A stretch of DNA of 27,214 bases from Treponema sp. (GCA_009784995.1 WQXE01000005.1:1-27214), one strand, 5' to 3'; counted from the first letter of the stretch, positions 15,397 through 24,250 are shown. The notes: generated from the sequence alone by a model not told the origin. Made by a program: numbers and translations.

Positions 15397-17421
15397 ATGA
15401 AATTCACAAATGGCTATTGGATGATTAAGGAAGGAATTGAACCTCATTTTGCCGCGTGCGCTTATGAAGCGGAACAACAAGGGGACGATTTAGTAGTTTA
15501 CGCGCCGGAAAAACATATAAATCACAGGGGAGATACATTAAACGCGCAGCTTCTTACAATCAGATATTCAAGCCCAATGCCTAATATAATAAAGGTAAGA
15601 GTTTCTCATTTTGAAGGAGCTGTTGACAATAGACCGAGGTTTGAACTGGAATCTGATCCTAAATTTAAACCAGCGGTAAAAATTACAGAAAAGGAAGCTG
15701 TTTTGGAAAGCGGTAATCTTTCTGTTACAGTTGGAATAAAACAAAACTGGAACACAGTTTTTAAAGGTAACGGCAAGGCGATAACAAAAAATCTTTTCCG
15801 TTCGACAGGATATATGATCGAAAAAGGAAAAGGTCCTTTTAAACCGCAAACTCCTTTTATAAAAGACGAGCTTTCACTTTCTGTCGGCGAACTTGTTTAC
15901 GGCTTGGGCGAAAGATTCGGACCATTCATTAAAAACGGACAGAATGTTGATATCTGGAACGCCGACGGCGGCACCGCGAGCGAACAGGCGTACAAAAATG
16001 TTCCATTTTATATGACAAACAAAGGTTACGGCGTATTTATTAATGACCCTGGAAAAGTTTCGCTGGAAATCGGCAGCGAAAAAACAGCGCGCGTACAATT
16101 CTGCGTAAGCGGCGAATATTTGGAATATTTTATAATTTATGGTCCAGATCCAAAAGCGGTTTTGGAACGTTACACCGCTTTAACAGGAAGACCAGCGATG
16201 CCGCCTGAATGGAGTTTTGGCTTGTGGCTTTCAACATCATTTACAACTTCCTACGATGAAAAAACTGTTATGAGTTTTATCGACGAAATGGAACAGCGCA
16301 AAATTCCATTGTCGGTTTTCCACTTTGATTGCTTCTGGATGAAAGGTTTTAACTGGTGCGATTTTACATGGGACAAAGAAACTTTCCCAGATCCAAAAGG
16401 AATGTTGTCCCGCATCAAAGCAAAGGGAATAAAAATTTCCGCGTGGATAAACCCATACATAGCGCAGCGCTCGCCGCTTTTTGAAGAAGGTAAAAAAGGC
16501 GGTTACTTCCTGATGAAAAAAGATGGTTCTGTTTACCAAACCGACCAATGGCAGGCTGGAATGGCAATTGTGGATTTTACAAATCCCGCAGCGGTAAAAT
16601 GGTATATAGGTTATCTTGATAAACTTGTAGACATGGGAGTTGATTCATTTAAAACTGACTTCGGCGAAAAGATCCCCGAAGACGCGATTTATTTTGACAA
16701 AGGCGATCCGGAAAGGCATCACAATTTTTATTCTTACCTTTATAACAAAGCTGTATTTGAATTACTGGAAAAGAAAAAAGGCAAAGGACAGGCTATTTTA
16801 TTCGCGCGTTCCGCTACAGCCGGCGGACAGAAGTTCCCATTGCACTGGGGAGGAGACTGCGAATCCACATTCGAAGCGATGGCGGAAACACTTCGCGGAG
16901 GACTGTCGCTCAGTCTTTCCGGTTTTGGTTTTTGGAGCCACGACATCGGCGGGTTTGAAGGAATACCAAACGCGGCGTTGTTTAAACGCTGGCTCGCGTT
17001 CGGGCTTTTATCGTCACATTCAAGATTGCACGGCAGCCACTCTTACAGGGTACCCTGGAGCGTGGACGAAGAATCCGCGGATGTCTGCCGTTTCTTTACA
17101 GAGCTTAAAACTAAATTGATGCCGTATATATTAAAATCTTCCAAAGAAGCTCACGAAAAAGGCATTCCTGTGTTACGCGCGATGTTCCTTGAGTTCCCCA
17201 ATGATCCAACCTGCGCGTATCTGGATCGCCAGTACATGTTAGGCGGCGATTTACTTGTAGCTCCTGTATTCAGTGAAGATAACGAAGTCACTTATTATTT
17301 GCCTGAAGGTGAGTGGAAACAGTACATAACAGGCGACACTGTAAAGGGCGGAAGATGGATTACAGAAAACCACGGCTTTTTAAGCATGCCGATTTACGCT
17401 AGAGCGGGCGCGAACATATAG
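15397..17421 (+). CDS. yicI: GH31 alpha-xylosidase (YicI-like), C-terminally short
   Basis: Removes alpha-1,6-xylosyl residues from xyloglucan oligosaccharides. The start resembles YicI (FTNGYWM), and there is no signal peptide, so it acts in the cytoplasm on imported oligomers. The GH31 barrel has the nucleophile Asp421 in KTDFGE and the acid/base Asp487 in GGDCEST, close to Asp416 and Asp482 of E. coli YicI. Sequence similarity continues to RAGANI and then stops at residue 674. YicI has 772 residues, so roughly the last 95-100, including the distal beta-sandwich, are missing. The TAG stop is part of the ribosome site of the next gene. Either the family branch lacks this domain or a deletion joined it to the downstream cellulase. 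The gene starts an operon with two exported GH5 enzymes. Confidence 0.9.
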   Translation: MKFTNGYWMIKEGIEPHFAACAYEAEQQGDDLVVYAPEKHINHRGDTLNAQLLTIRYSSPMPNIIKVRVSHFEGAVDNRPRFELESDPKFKPAVKITEKEAVLESGNLSVTVGIKQNWNTVFKGNGKAITKNLFRSTGYMIEKGKGPFKPQTPFIKDELSLSVGELVYGLGERFGPFIKNGQNVDIWNADGGTASEQAYKNVPFYMTNKGYGVFINDPGKVSLEIGSEKTARVQFCVSGEYLEYFIIYGPDPKAVLERYTALTGRPAMPPEWSFGLWLSTSFTTSYDEKTVMSFIDEMEQRKIPLSVFHFDCFWMKGFNWCDFTWDKETFPDPKGMLSRIKAKGIKISAWINPYIAQRSPLFEEGKKGGYFLMKKDGSVYQTDQWQAGMAIVDFTNPAAVKWYIGYLDKLVDMGVDSFKTDFGEKIPEDAIYFDKGDPERHHNFYSYLYNKAVFELLEKKKGKGQAILFARSATAGGQKFPLHWGGDCESTFEAMAETLRGGLSLSLSGFGFWSHDIGGFEGIPNAALFKRWLAFGLLSSHSRLHGSHSYRVPWSVDEESADVCRFFTELKTKLMPYILKSSKEAHEKGIPVLRAMFLEFPNDPTCAYLDRQYMLGGDLLVAPVFSEDNEVTYYLPEGEWKQYITGDTVKGGRWITENHGFLSMPIYARAGANI

Positions 17422-17430
17422 GAGAAAAAA

Positions 17431-18654
17431 ATGAAAAATATTTCCCGGATTTTTTTACCAATTATACTTGTTGGTTTATTGGCGATTACAGGATGCGGTA
17501 ATCCAAAAATTTCTATAGAAGCGAAAGCGGCGGAATTATCAAAAGGTTTTGGGCAAGAGGTAGCCGAAGCTTTTGAGTTTACATTATCCATGAGGATTGG
17601 CTGGAATCTGGGAAATTCACTGGACGCTCATCAGCATTTAACACCGAATGAAGTAGTTTGGGGAAACCCAAGAGTGACTCAGGAACTTATGAACGGTGTC
17701 GCGGCTCAAGGATTTGGCGCGGTAAGAATTCCTGTTACATGGGGAAACACAATAAACGACAGAGACAATTTTTCTATAAGCGAAAGATGGATGGATCGTG
17801 TTGAAGAAGTTGTAGGTTATGTTTTAAACGCGGGAATGAAAGCGATTATAAATATACACCATGACGGAGCCGACAGTTACTTTTGGCTTTCTGTAAAAAA
17901 CACTGACATTGTAGATCCGAATAAATCCGCCATTGATGAAAAATTTACAGCGGTGTGGAGGCAAATAGCGCAAAGGTTCAGAGATTACGATAACAGGTTA
18001 ATTTTTGAAGGCTTTAACGAACTGCATGACGGAAGCTGGGGCAATGGAAACGCGGCGCAGCATAACCGGGTTAACGAACTGAATCAGATTTTTGTTGATA
18101 CAGTCCGCGCGGCGGGAGGTGAAAATTCAAACCGCTATCTTTTAATTCACGGTTGGGTAACAAGACCTTCTGTTACAGTTTCATCATTGGTGATGCCAAC
18201 TGATACTGTTAAAAGCCGTATTATAGTAGGCATTCACTTCTACGATCCTTTTGACTTTACACTTGGCGCGTCTCAAAATAAATGGGGTGACAAATCCAAT
18301 TTCGGAGGCTGGGGAAACGAACCTCATATACAAAGAGAATTTAGAATGGTAAGAGAAGCGTTTGTCGATAAAGGCATACCAATTATCATAGGTGAATACG
18401 GCGCGGGGAATCAGGCTCAAGACAGATTTGTTTACCGCAAATATTACATGGAATATGTTACAAAAGCCGCCTTCGATAACGGATTTGTTTGTTTTTATTG
18501 GGACAATGGAGGTTTCGGCGCGGGAAGAGAAAAATCCGGTCTTTTAAAACGTTCAGACGGCACAACACATGACAGCGCGGCGGCGGAAATCCTCGCGGTA
18601 ATGATGAAAGCCGTTAATGAAGATTATTTAATATCAAGCATTGCCGCTCCATAA
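17431..18654 (+). CDS. Lipoprotein GH5 endoglucanase/xyloglucanase (subfamily-4-like)
   Basis: A 407-residue secreted endo-beta-1,4-glucanase. The N terminus is a lipoprotein signal with Cys22 in LAITGC, so the enzyme is probably membrane-anchored and faces outward or the periplasm. The GH5 domain has GWNLGNSLDA near residue 60, INIHHDG, the acid/base Glu197 in GFNEL and the nucleophile Glu322 in IIGEYGAG. The GWNLGNSLDA pattern is typical of subfamily GH5_4, which holds many xyloglucanases and mixed-linkage glucanases. It starts nine bases after the alpha-xylosidase stop with AGGAGA as ribosome site, and 26 bases separate it from a second GH5. Context favours xyloglucan as substrate, but plain cellulose or lichenan is possible. 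No carbohydrate-binding module is attached. Confidence 0.9.
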   Translation: MKNISRIFLPIILVGLLAITGCGNPKISIEAKAAELSKGFGQEVAEAFEFTLSMRIGWNLGNSLDAHQHLTPNEVVWGNPRVTQELMNGVAAQGFGAVRIPVTWGNTINDRDNFSISERWMDRVEEVVGYVLNAGMKAIINIHHDGADSYFWLSVKNTDIVDPNKSAIDEKFTAVWRQIAQRFRDYDNRLIFEGFNELHDGSWGNGNAAQHNRVNELNQIFVDTVRAAGGENSNRYLLIHGWVTRPSVTVSSLVMPTDTVKSRIIVGIHFYDPFDFTLGASQNKWGDKSNFGGWGNEPHIQREFRMVREAFVDKGIPIIIGEYGAGNQAQDRFVYRKYYMEYVTKAAFDNGFVCFYWDNGGFGAGREKSGLLKRSDGTTHDSAAAEILAVMMKAVNEDYLISSIAAP

Positions 18655-18680
18655 AGCTTGCTAATTATAGGAAGGAATAA

Positions 18681-19949
18681 ATGAAAATATCAAAAACTTT
18701 TTTCGCGTTTATAATCGCGATTACTTTTATTTTGTGTACATCACAGATGTGTTCATCAAAAAATGAAACAACAACAGCGGATATCGATCGGCATGAATAC
18801 CTTAGATTAATCCCTGATAGTATTATAAAGGATCTTCCTGTAAATCCAGCCATGACACTTGTGCGGAACATGGGAATTGGAATAAATATCGGCAACACTC
18901 TTGACGCGACAAGCGGATTTGAAAATCCATACTGGCATTCTGGAGAAAACGGCTGGGGAAACCCGAGTATAACCCGCGAGTTTATAAGAGCGTTAAAAAA
19001 TCATGGTTATGAATCTATTCGCCTGCCTGTAACATGGAAAGATTTTATGGGAGGCGCTCCGGATTATTTAGTTGGAGCGTGCCAGCGCCCGGGAGGCTGT
19101 AACAATAATCCTCCCTGTCCGCCTAACAGAATGGACAGAGTCGAACAGGTTGTAAAATGGATCCTAGAAGAAGATATGTACTGCGTATTAAATGTCCACC
19201 ATGATGACTGGATATACGGAGCTTCCACTAATCAAGCCGCGGTAACAGACAGGTTCGTTAAATTATGGACACAAATCGCGACACGTTTCGCTAATGTATC
19301 CCAGGAAAAGTTGATTTTTGAATCGATGAACGAAATTGGTTTTGACGATCTTTGGAATCAAAGAAGCCCGGGCAGCGGAAAAAATCAGGCTTTTGATATT
19401 TTAAATTCTTTAAACCAGGCTTTTGTAAATACAGTTCGCGCGATACCCGGAAACGCTAACCGATTTCTTTTGATCGCGGGTTATTGGACAAATATCGCGC
19501 ACACATGTGATCCTCTTTTTAAAATGCCTACTGATACTATAAGAGACAGATTAATTGTATCTGTTCATTATTATGATCCGTCCACTTTCTGCATCGCCGA
19601 AGAACGTAACAATAGCTGGGGTTTTAGAGACACATGGGGAACAATCGTAGATTATCAGGAACTTGTAAGAGAATATGACAGATTAAGAACTACCTTTTTG
19701 GAAAAAGGCGTTCCCGTAATCATGGGTGAGTACGGAGTCACGCTTATCAATAAAGTTGAAGAAGACCGTATCAGGTGGATGGCTGCTGTTAAACAGATCA
19801 GTTTAAATTACGGCATATGCCCCATGTTATGGGACACAGGATGGCGAATTGAAAACGGACGGCACTCGGGCGGTGAAATCAGCCGCAATTCGCCGTTTGC
19901 CATGAGGGATTCGCTTAAAACGGTTTGGGAAATTGTTAACAAGCCCTAA
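18681..19949 (+). CDS. Second exported GH5 endoglucanase (subfamily-4-like)
   Basis: A 422-residue paralogue-like companion of the preceding enzyme. The first 24 residues form a signal sequence with cysteines at 19 and 24; neither sits in a textbook lipobox, so anchoring is uncertain. The GH5 domain has GINIGNTLDA, LNVHHDD, the acid/base Glu218 in SMNEIG and the nucleophile Glu350 in IMGEYGV. A cysteine-rich insertion follows the second core strand (CQRPGGCNNNPPC, about residues 134-146) and is absent from the first GH5, so the two probably differ in cleft shape or stability. AGGAAGGA precedes the ATG. The final 14 bases overlap the end of the opposite-strand GH127 gene. Confidence 0.9.
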   Translation: MKISKTFFAFIIAITFILCTSQMCSSKNETTTADIDRHEYLRLIPDSIIKDLPVNPAMTLVRNMGIGINIGNTLDATSGFENPYWHSGENGWGNPSITREFIRALKNHGYESIRLPVTWKDFMGGAPDYLVGACQRPGGCNNNPPCPPNRMDRVEQVVKWILEEDMYCVLNVHHDDWIYGASTNQAAVTDRFVKLWTQIATRFANVSQEKLIFESMNEIGFDDLWNQRSPGSGKNQAFDILNSLNQAFVNTVRAIPGNANRFLLIAGYWTNIAHTCDPLFKMPTDTIRDRLIVSVHYYDPSTFCIAEERNNSWGFRDTWGTIVDYQELVREYDRLRTTFLEKGVPVIMGEYGVTLINKVEEDRIRWMAAVKQISLNYGICPMLWDTGWRIENGRHSGGEISRNSPFAMRDSLKTVWEIVNKP

Positions 19950-21873
19950 TCCAGACAAGCATTTCACCAGTAGTTCGGTTACACCAAAAAGCGTAAGGTA
20001 AAGCTGTAAGTTCAATTTCCTTTTTATTTTCAATAAGGTTTGGATCATACTTTTCGCTAAAGGGTTCTGTGTCATCTTTAATGATAGTTCTATTTCCTTT
20101 AACTTTTATTGTCATAATTCCGCCCAGCAGATCTTCCTGCCATTGTTCTATCAATGGAGATGATGTATCCAGTTCAAGAGCCGCCAAGTTTTCGCCGTTG
20201 TCACATTCCTCAAAACAATAAACTTCGGGACCTCTTACTATGGCAACCTTGCCGCAGTTATTAGGAACTTTTGGATTTGGATAAACAATACGCGGTGTAA
20301 TCGAAAACGAAACGATTATTTCATCGCCATCTTTTACATTACTTATATGGAAGTAATTATTTTTATTTTCGCCGGATGTGGAGTTGTCGTTAATTGTAAC
20401 CGAAAAATCTTTCGCGAACGAAGGTATTCTGATGTTTAAGTTAATCGAAGTGTCTTCTGTCTTTACTTTTATTTTTGAAACTCCGGTTTTGGGATAATCG
20501 GTAACAAGAGAAAGGGTAACTTTTTTACCTTCTATTGTAAAGGTTGTTTCGTTTTGTATAAAAAGATTTATAAACAGTTCGTTTTCTTCTATAAAATAGA
20601 TGTACTGTCCCAAACTTGTAAAGGTTCTCGCTACATTTGTCGGGCAGCAAGCGCAGTCAAACCATTTTTGGCGTACGGGTTTAATATGCGACTTTGAAAC
20701 ATGGTCTATGCAAACTTGCGGCACAACTTCCATTGGGTTTACGTAAAAATATTTTTCGCCGTCAAGCGAGATACCGCTTCTTACAGAATTGTATAGGGCA
20801 AGTTCCGCTGTATCAAAGTATGAAGCGTCCCCTGTTACTTTTGCCATCCGCTGTCCGAACATAACAAGCGCGATAGAAGCGCAGGTTTCGGAATAGTTTG
20901 AATCGTTCGGCAAATCATAATCGACAGTGAAGCGCTCCAGATGTCCTGACGAACCCACGCTTCCTGTAATGTACATTCTTTTTTGTACGATATTATTCCA
21001 AAGAGTTTTGCAACTTTCCAGTAATTCATCGTCGTTATATTCTTCCGCCAAATCCGCCATCGCGCAGTAAAGATACAAAGCTCTTACCGCGTGACCTTCC
21101 GCTGTTGTCTGCTTTCTTACAGGTAGATGCGATTGAAAATACTTTGGCTCAAAGCCGTAAGACTCGCCAAAGATATGGCGAAAGCCGGGACGTTTTTTTT
21201 CCTCATAAAAATAATTTGGCTGTCCGCCGCGAACATCAATAAAATATTTCGCTAAATCCAAATAACGAGTTATATTCGTAGCGTGGTAAAGGCGCACAAG
21301 AGCGAGCTCAATTTCCGGGTGTCCGGGATATCCGTGCATTTGATCATCGTCAGAGCCGAATGTTTTACAGATGAGGTCTGTAAAGCGGCAGGCGATTTCC
21401 AAAAGCGCTTTTTTTCCGGTTGTATCATAATAGGCAACAGCCGCTTCGATTAAATGCCCGGCGCAGTAAAGCTCGTGTCCTTCTGTAAGGTTCTGCCATT
21501 TTTCCCGCAGGTAGTTAAGTGTAAAATAAGTATTGAGGTATCCGTCTTTTTCCTGAGCCCTTCCGATTAAAGCGATTACTTCGTCCGCTGTTTTTTCTAA
21601 TTGCGGATCAGGTCGTGTCGCCAAACTGTACGCTACAGCTTCCAGCCATTTTGTAACATCGGAATCCTGAAAAACCATTCCCTGCTGTTTTCCTTTTTCT
21701 TCTCCCGCGGCGACACGGAAATTTTTTAAACAGTAACTTGGAGACGCGTCCGAGCGCTTGTCGTTTAAAACATCCCATTGATATGGAATAACTTTTTCCG
21801 GTATTAATTTTGTGTACCTGTTCCAGTAGGAATCGTCGATACGAATTGAGGAAAGCGGCAGCGATTTTTTCAT
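19936..21873 (-). CDS. GH127 beta-L-arabinofuranosidase
   Basis: A 645-residue glycosidase of the HypBA1 type, which releases L-arabinose from beta-linked arabinofuranosides with a cysteine nucleophile and a zinc site. The expected ligand set is visible: Glu313 (GHLERF), Glu329 and Cys331 (SETCAS), and the cysteine pair 409-410 (CACCPTN). These correspond to Glu322, Glu338, Cys340 and Cys417/418 of the Bifidobacterium enzyme. No signal peptide is present, so substrates are imported first. The start overlaps the GH51 stop (ATGA) and has its own AGGAG. It is the last gene of the arabinose operon. Beta-arabinofuranosides occur in plant hydroxyproline-rich glycoproteins and some arabinan side chains. 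Confidence 0.92.
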   Translation of the reverse strand: MKKSLPLSSIRIDDSYWNRYTKLIPEKVIPYQWDVLNDKRSDASPSYCLKNFRVAAGEEKGKQQGMVFQDSDVTKWLEAVAYSLATRPDPQLEKTADEVIALIGRAQEKDGYLNTYFTLNYLREKWQNLTEGHELYCAGHLIEAAVAYYDTTGKKALLEIACRFTDLICKTFGSDDDQMHGYPGHPEIELALVRLYHATNITRYLDLAKYFIDVRGGQPNYFYEEKKRPGFRHIFGESYGFEPKYFQSHLPVRKQTTAEGHAVRALYLYCAMADLAEEYNDDELLESCKTLWNNIVQKRMYITGSVGSSGHLERFTVDYDLPNDSNYSETCASIALVMFGQRMAKVTGDASYFDTAELALYNSVRSGISLDGEKYFYVNPMEVVPQVCIDHVSKSHIKPVRQKWFDCACCPTNVARTFTSLGQYIYFIEENELFINLFIQNETTFTIEGKKVTLSLVTDYPKTGVSKIKVKTEDTSINLNIRIPSFAKDFSVTINDNSTSGENKNNYFHISNVKDGDEIIVSFSITPRIVYPNPKVPNNCGKVAIVRGPEVYCFEECDNGENLAALELDTSSPLIEQWQEDLLGGIMTIKVKGNRTIIKDDTEPFSEKYDPNLIENKKEIELTALPYAFWCNRTTGEMLVWIRAC

Positions 21874-23393
21874 TGTTTGTCTCCTATTACTTTTAACTTA
21901 ATCATATTCCATGAAGCGGCAGGCAGGCTAGATATAAGTTTTTTGGAATTAACATTTCCTTCCATCTTGCCGCCCTGCTGTATTACAGGTTTTACTTTTT
22001 CTTCCGCGGCGGAATTACAGGCATTTAAATCCTTGTTGCATAAAACAGAATGTTCGATAATTTCCAAATCCGCGAAATTAGCGATAAGCGCGTCCAGTTC
22101 AATGGCTTCGTTTAAATTACGGTTTACAGCGAATATAACTATTTCATTCCTCTCTTGATTAAAAACAGCCACAGCATCAAGATATGGAATGTCAGAAAAT
22201 TCTTTTGAATCATATAAATCTACATCGACAGGACAGCGAAGTACAGTTCCCCTGCCATTCAGCGACACATCTTTAAACGGATAGTAAATAGTTTGCTTCC
22301 ACGCATTACCATTTGGCACTGTCATAATCGGAGCGATTACATTTACAAGCTGGGCAAGACAGGCGATTTTTACACGGTCCGCGTTTTTTAAAAGAGTGAT
22401 AAGCATACAACCAACAGCGAGAGCGTCTGCCATTGTATAAATATCTTCCAGTAGCGACGGCGCTTCTGTCCACTTTTCAATTTTTTGATCAGCTTCATTT
22501 GAATGATACCAGACATTCCACTCATCAAACGACAAATGAATTGTCTTTTTACTTTTCTTTTTGGCTTTCAATAAATCGCAGATACCCGCGACAGTTTTTA
22601 TGAACCTGTCCATTTCAAGACTGCGTCCTAAAAAGTTTGGTACATCATTTTCCCTGTCGGCAAAATAAGTATGAAGCGAAACATATTCTGCGTAATCATA
22701 AACATGATCGAGTACTGTAATTTCCCAATCGCCGAATGTCGGCATTCCCGCGTGTGAACTGCCGCACGCGACAAGCTCGATAGAATGATCTGTCCACTTC
22801 ATTATTTTGGCGGCTTCCGCGGCAACCCTTCCGTATTCGTTGGCGGTACGGCTGCAAATCTGCCACGGACCGTCCATTTCATTTCCAAGACACCAAAGTT
22901 TTATATCGTGCGGCTGCTTTACGCCATGACTTCTGCGAAGGTCGCTGTAAAAGCTACTGCCGGAAAAATTACAATACTCCACAAGATTACCCGCGTCCCG
23001 CGCTCCTCTTGTTCCAAGATTTACTGCCATCATCATTTGCGAATTAACTTTTTTTATCCATGAAGCAAACTCGTTTGTACCGATACGGTTAGATTCTTTT
23101 GTACTCCAAGCTAAGTCGAGCCGCACAGGACGGTTTTTTATATCACCTACTCCATCTTCCCAATTGTAACCGGAAACAAAGTTGCCTCCCGGATAACGGA
23201 TAATTGAAACATCCAAATCTTTTACAAGCCGCGCGACATCATTTCTAAAACCTTCGCTATCAGCTTGCGGATGCCCGGGTTCATAAATGCCTGTGTAAAT
23301 AGCCCTGCCTAGATGTTCTACAAAAGAACCAAAAAGACGTTTGTCAGTTTCTCCTATCGAAAATTCTTTGTGTAAAGTAATCTTGGCTTTCAT
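21870..23393 (-). CDS. abfA: GH51 alpha-L-arabinofuranosidase
   Basis: A 507-residue intracellular enzyme that removes alpha-L-arabinofuranosyl groups from arabinoxylan, arabinan or arabino-oligosaccharides. The N terminus MKAKITLHKEFSIGE and the RLFGSFVEHLGRAIY segment are typical. Glu172 in LGNEMDG is the acid/base and Glu291 in FDEWNVWY the nucleophile, close to 175 and 294 of the Geobacillus enzyme. The ATG at 23393 was chosen because GGAGGAA stands just before it; a GTG frame opening at 23420 would add nine residues and overlap a palindrome. It overlaps GH127 by four bases, so the two arabinofuranosidases of opposite anomeric specificity are made together. Confidence 0.95.
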   Translation of the reverse strand: MKAKITLHKEFSIGETDKRLFGSFVEHLGRAIYTGIYEPGHPQADSEGFRNDVARLVKDLDVSIIRYPGGNFVSGYNWEDGVGDIKNRPVRLDLAWSTKESNRIGTNEFASWIKKVNSQMMMAVNLGTRGARDAGNLVEYCNFSGSSFYSDLRRSHGVKQPHDIKLWCLGNEMDGPWQICSRTANEYGRVAAEAAKIMKWTDHSIELVACGSSHAGMPTFGDWEITVLDHVYDYAEYVSLHTYFADRENDVPNFLGRSLEMDRFIKTVAGICDLLKAKKKSKKTIHLSFDEWNVWYHSNEADQKIEKWTEAPSLLEDIYTMADALAVGCMLITLLKNADRVKIACLAQLVNVIAPIMTVPNGNAWKQTIYYPFKDVSLNGRGTVLRCPVDVDLYDSKEFSDIPYLDAVAVFNQERNEIVIFAVNRNLNEAIELDALIANFADLEIIEHSVLCNKDLNACNSAAEEKVKPVIQQGGKMEGNVNSKKLISSLPAASWNMIKLKVIGDKQ

Positions 23394-23407
23394 ATTTCCT
23401 CCATAAA

Positions 23408-23422
23408 AGGTGACTGTCACCT
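23408..23422. repeat. 15-bp palindrome overlapping the araD stop codon
   Basis: AGGTGAC-T-GTCACCT is a perfect inverted repeat with a single central base. It overlaps the TAG stop of araD (23421-23423) and lies directly before the GH51 ribosome site. In the minus-strand mRNA it can form a short hairpin followed by UUUUA. The core GGTGACTGTCA also occurs upstream of hprK. It may be an mRNA processing or attenuation site, a protein operator, or a small dispersed repeat. Confidence 0.55.
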
Positions 23423-24140
23423 ATTGTCCGTAGTAAGCGTCTTTTCCATGTTTGCGAAACCAGTGTTTTTTAATAATGTGTTCGGGTAGCGGTTTTGTTT
23501 CAGGGTTGATCGATAAAGTAAGACACGCCATTTTGCAAATTTCTTCCAATACTGTACTATTATAAACAGATTCCGCCGCGCTTTTTCCCCATGTAAAAGG
23601 ACCATGCCCCGCGACTAAAACCATTTGCTGAAAAGTTGGATCAAGATTTAGTTTTTTAAATGTTTGTACAATTAAATTACCTGTTTCAAGTTCGTAATTA
23701 TTTTTTACGGCTTCAGGGTTCATAAAATCCGTGCAGGGGATTTCTTCTGTTCCATGATCTGCGTGAGTCGTGCCAAAAACAGGAACAGATTTCACGGCTT
23801 GCGCCCAAGCTACGGCAAAAGTTGAATGTGTGTGCGTAATGCCGCGCACTTGTGCGTGTACATTTTCGCTAGTAAGTTTGGAAAACTCTTTATACAAAAC
23901 CTGATGTGTCTTAGTATCTGACGAAGGTTTTAATTTTCCTTCTACGATGTTTCCGTCCAAGTCGATAACTACCATGACTTGCGGTTTTAATAAATCGTAT
24001 TCAACACCTGAAGGTTTTATGGCGAACACTCCCTTGTCTGGATCAAAAGCGGAGGAATTACCCCAAGTATAAATGGCGAGGTTATGTTTTTTGATTTCTA
24101 GATTTGCTTCGTACGCTTGTTCTCGTAAAATCTTATACAT
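23421..24140 (-). CDS. araD: L-ribulose-5-phosphate 4-epimerase
   Basis: Converts L-ribulose 5-phosphate to D-xylulose 5-phosphate, the entry to the pentose phosphate pathway. The 239 residues belong to the class II aldolase/epimerase fold. Zinc ligands His103 and His105 lie in THTHSTFAVAW, and a third histidine lies in VAGHGPFTWG. GNSSAFDP and KPSGVEYD are the phosphate-binding elements. The ATG at 24140 follows GAGGAA. It is separated from araA by 123 bases holding a repeat element, whereas the other junctions of the operon are tight. Confidence 0.95.
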   Translation of the reverse strand: MYKILREQAYEANLEIKKHNLAIYTWGNSSAFDPDKGVFAIKPSGVEYDLLKPQVMVVIDLDGNIVEGKLKPSSDTKTHQVLYKEFSKLTSENVHAQVRGITHTHSTFAVAWAQAVKSVPVFGTTHADHGTEEIPCTDFMNPEAVKNNYELETGNLIVQTFKKLNLDPTFQQMVLVAGHGPFTWGKSAAESVYNSTVLEEICKMACLTLSINPETKPLPEHIIKKHWFRKHGKDAYYGQ

Positions 24141-24158
24141 AAAAAATTCCTCGAAAAA

Positions 24159-24250
24159 TTTTCACACGGAGGCACGGAGACACAGGGGAAAGGATATAAC
24201 AATAATTACTTTGCGTTCTTTGCGCCTCTGCGTCTTTGCGTGATAAAATT
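24159..24250. repeat. Dispersed inverted-repeat element, copy 2, between araA and araD
   Basis: The left part (24159-24193) consists of short degenerate units (CGGAGGCA, CGGAGACA, CAGGGGAA). The right part (24209-24243) has units TTTGCGTTC, TTTGCGCC, TCTGCGTC, TTTGCGTGA and is followed by TAAAATT. Positions 24218-24250 match copy 1 (12464-12496) in 31 of 33 bases. The two halves face each other as imperfect inverted arms around an AT-rich centre (24194-24208). It occupies most of the araA-araD spacer. No coding potential is seen in it. Confidence 0.75.

Noticed and set aside
16640..17119. 159-codon open frame inside the alpha-xylosidase gene
   Set aside because: It is a shadow frame of a well-supported GH31 gene, with no ribosome site and no recognisable protein family.
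23394..23420. Earlier GTG start for the GH51 enzyme
   Set aside because: The ATG at 23393 has an excellent GGAGGAA site, and the family N terminus begins there.
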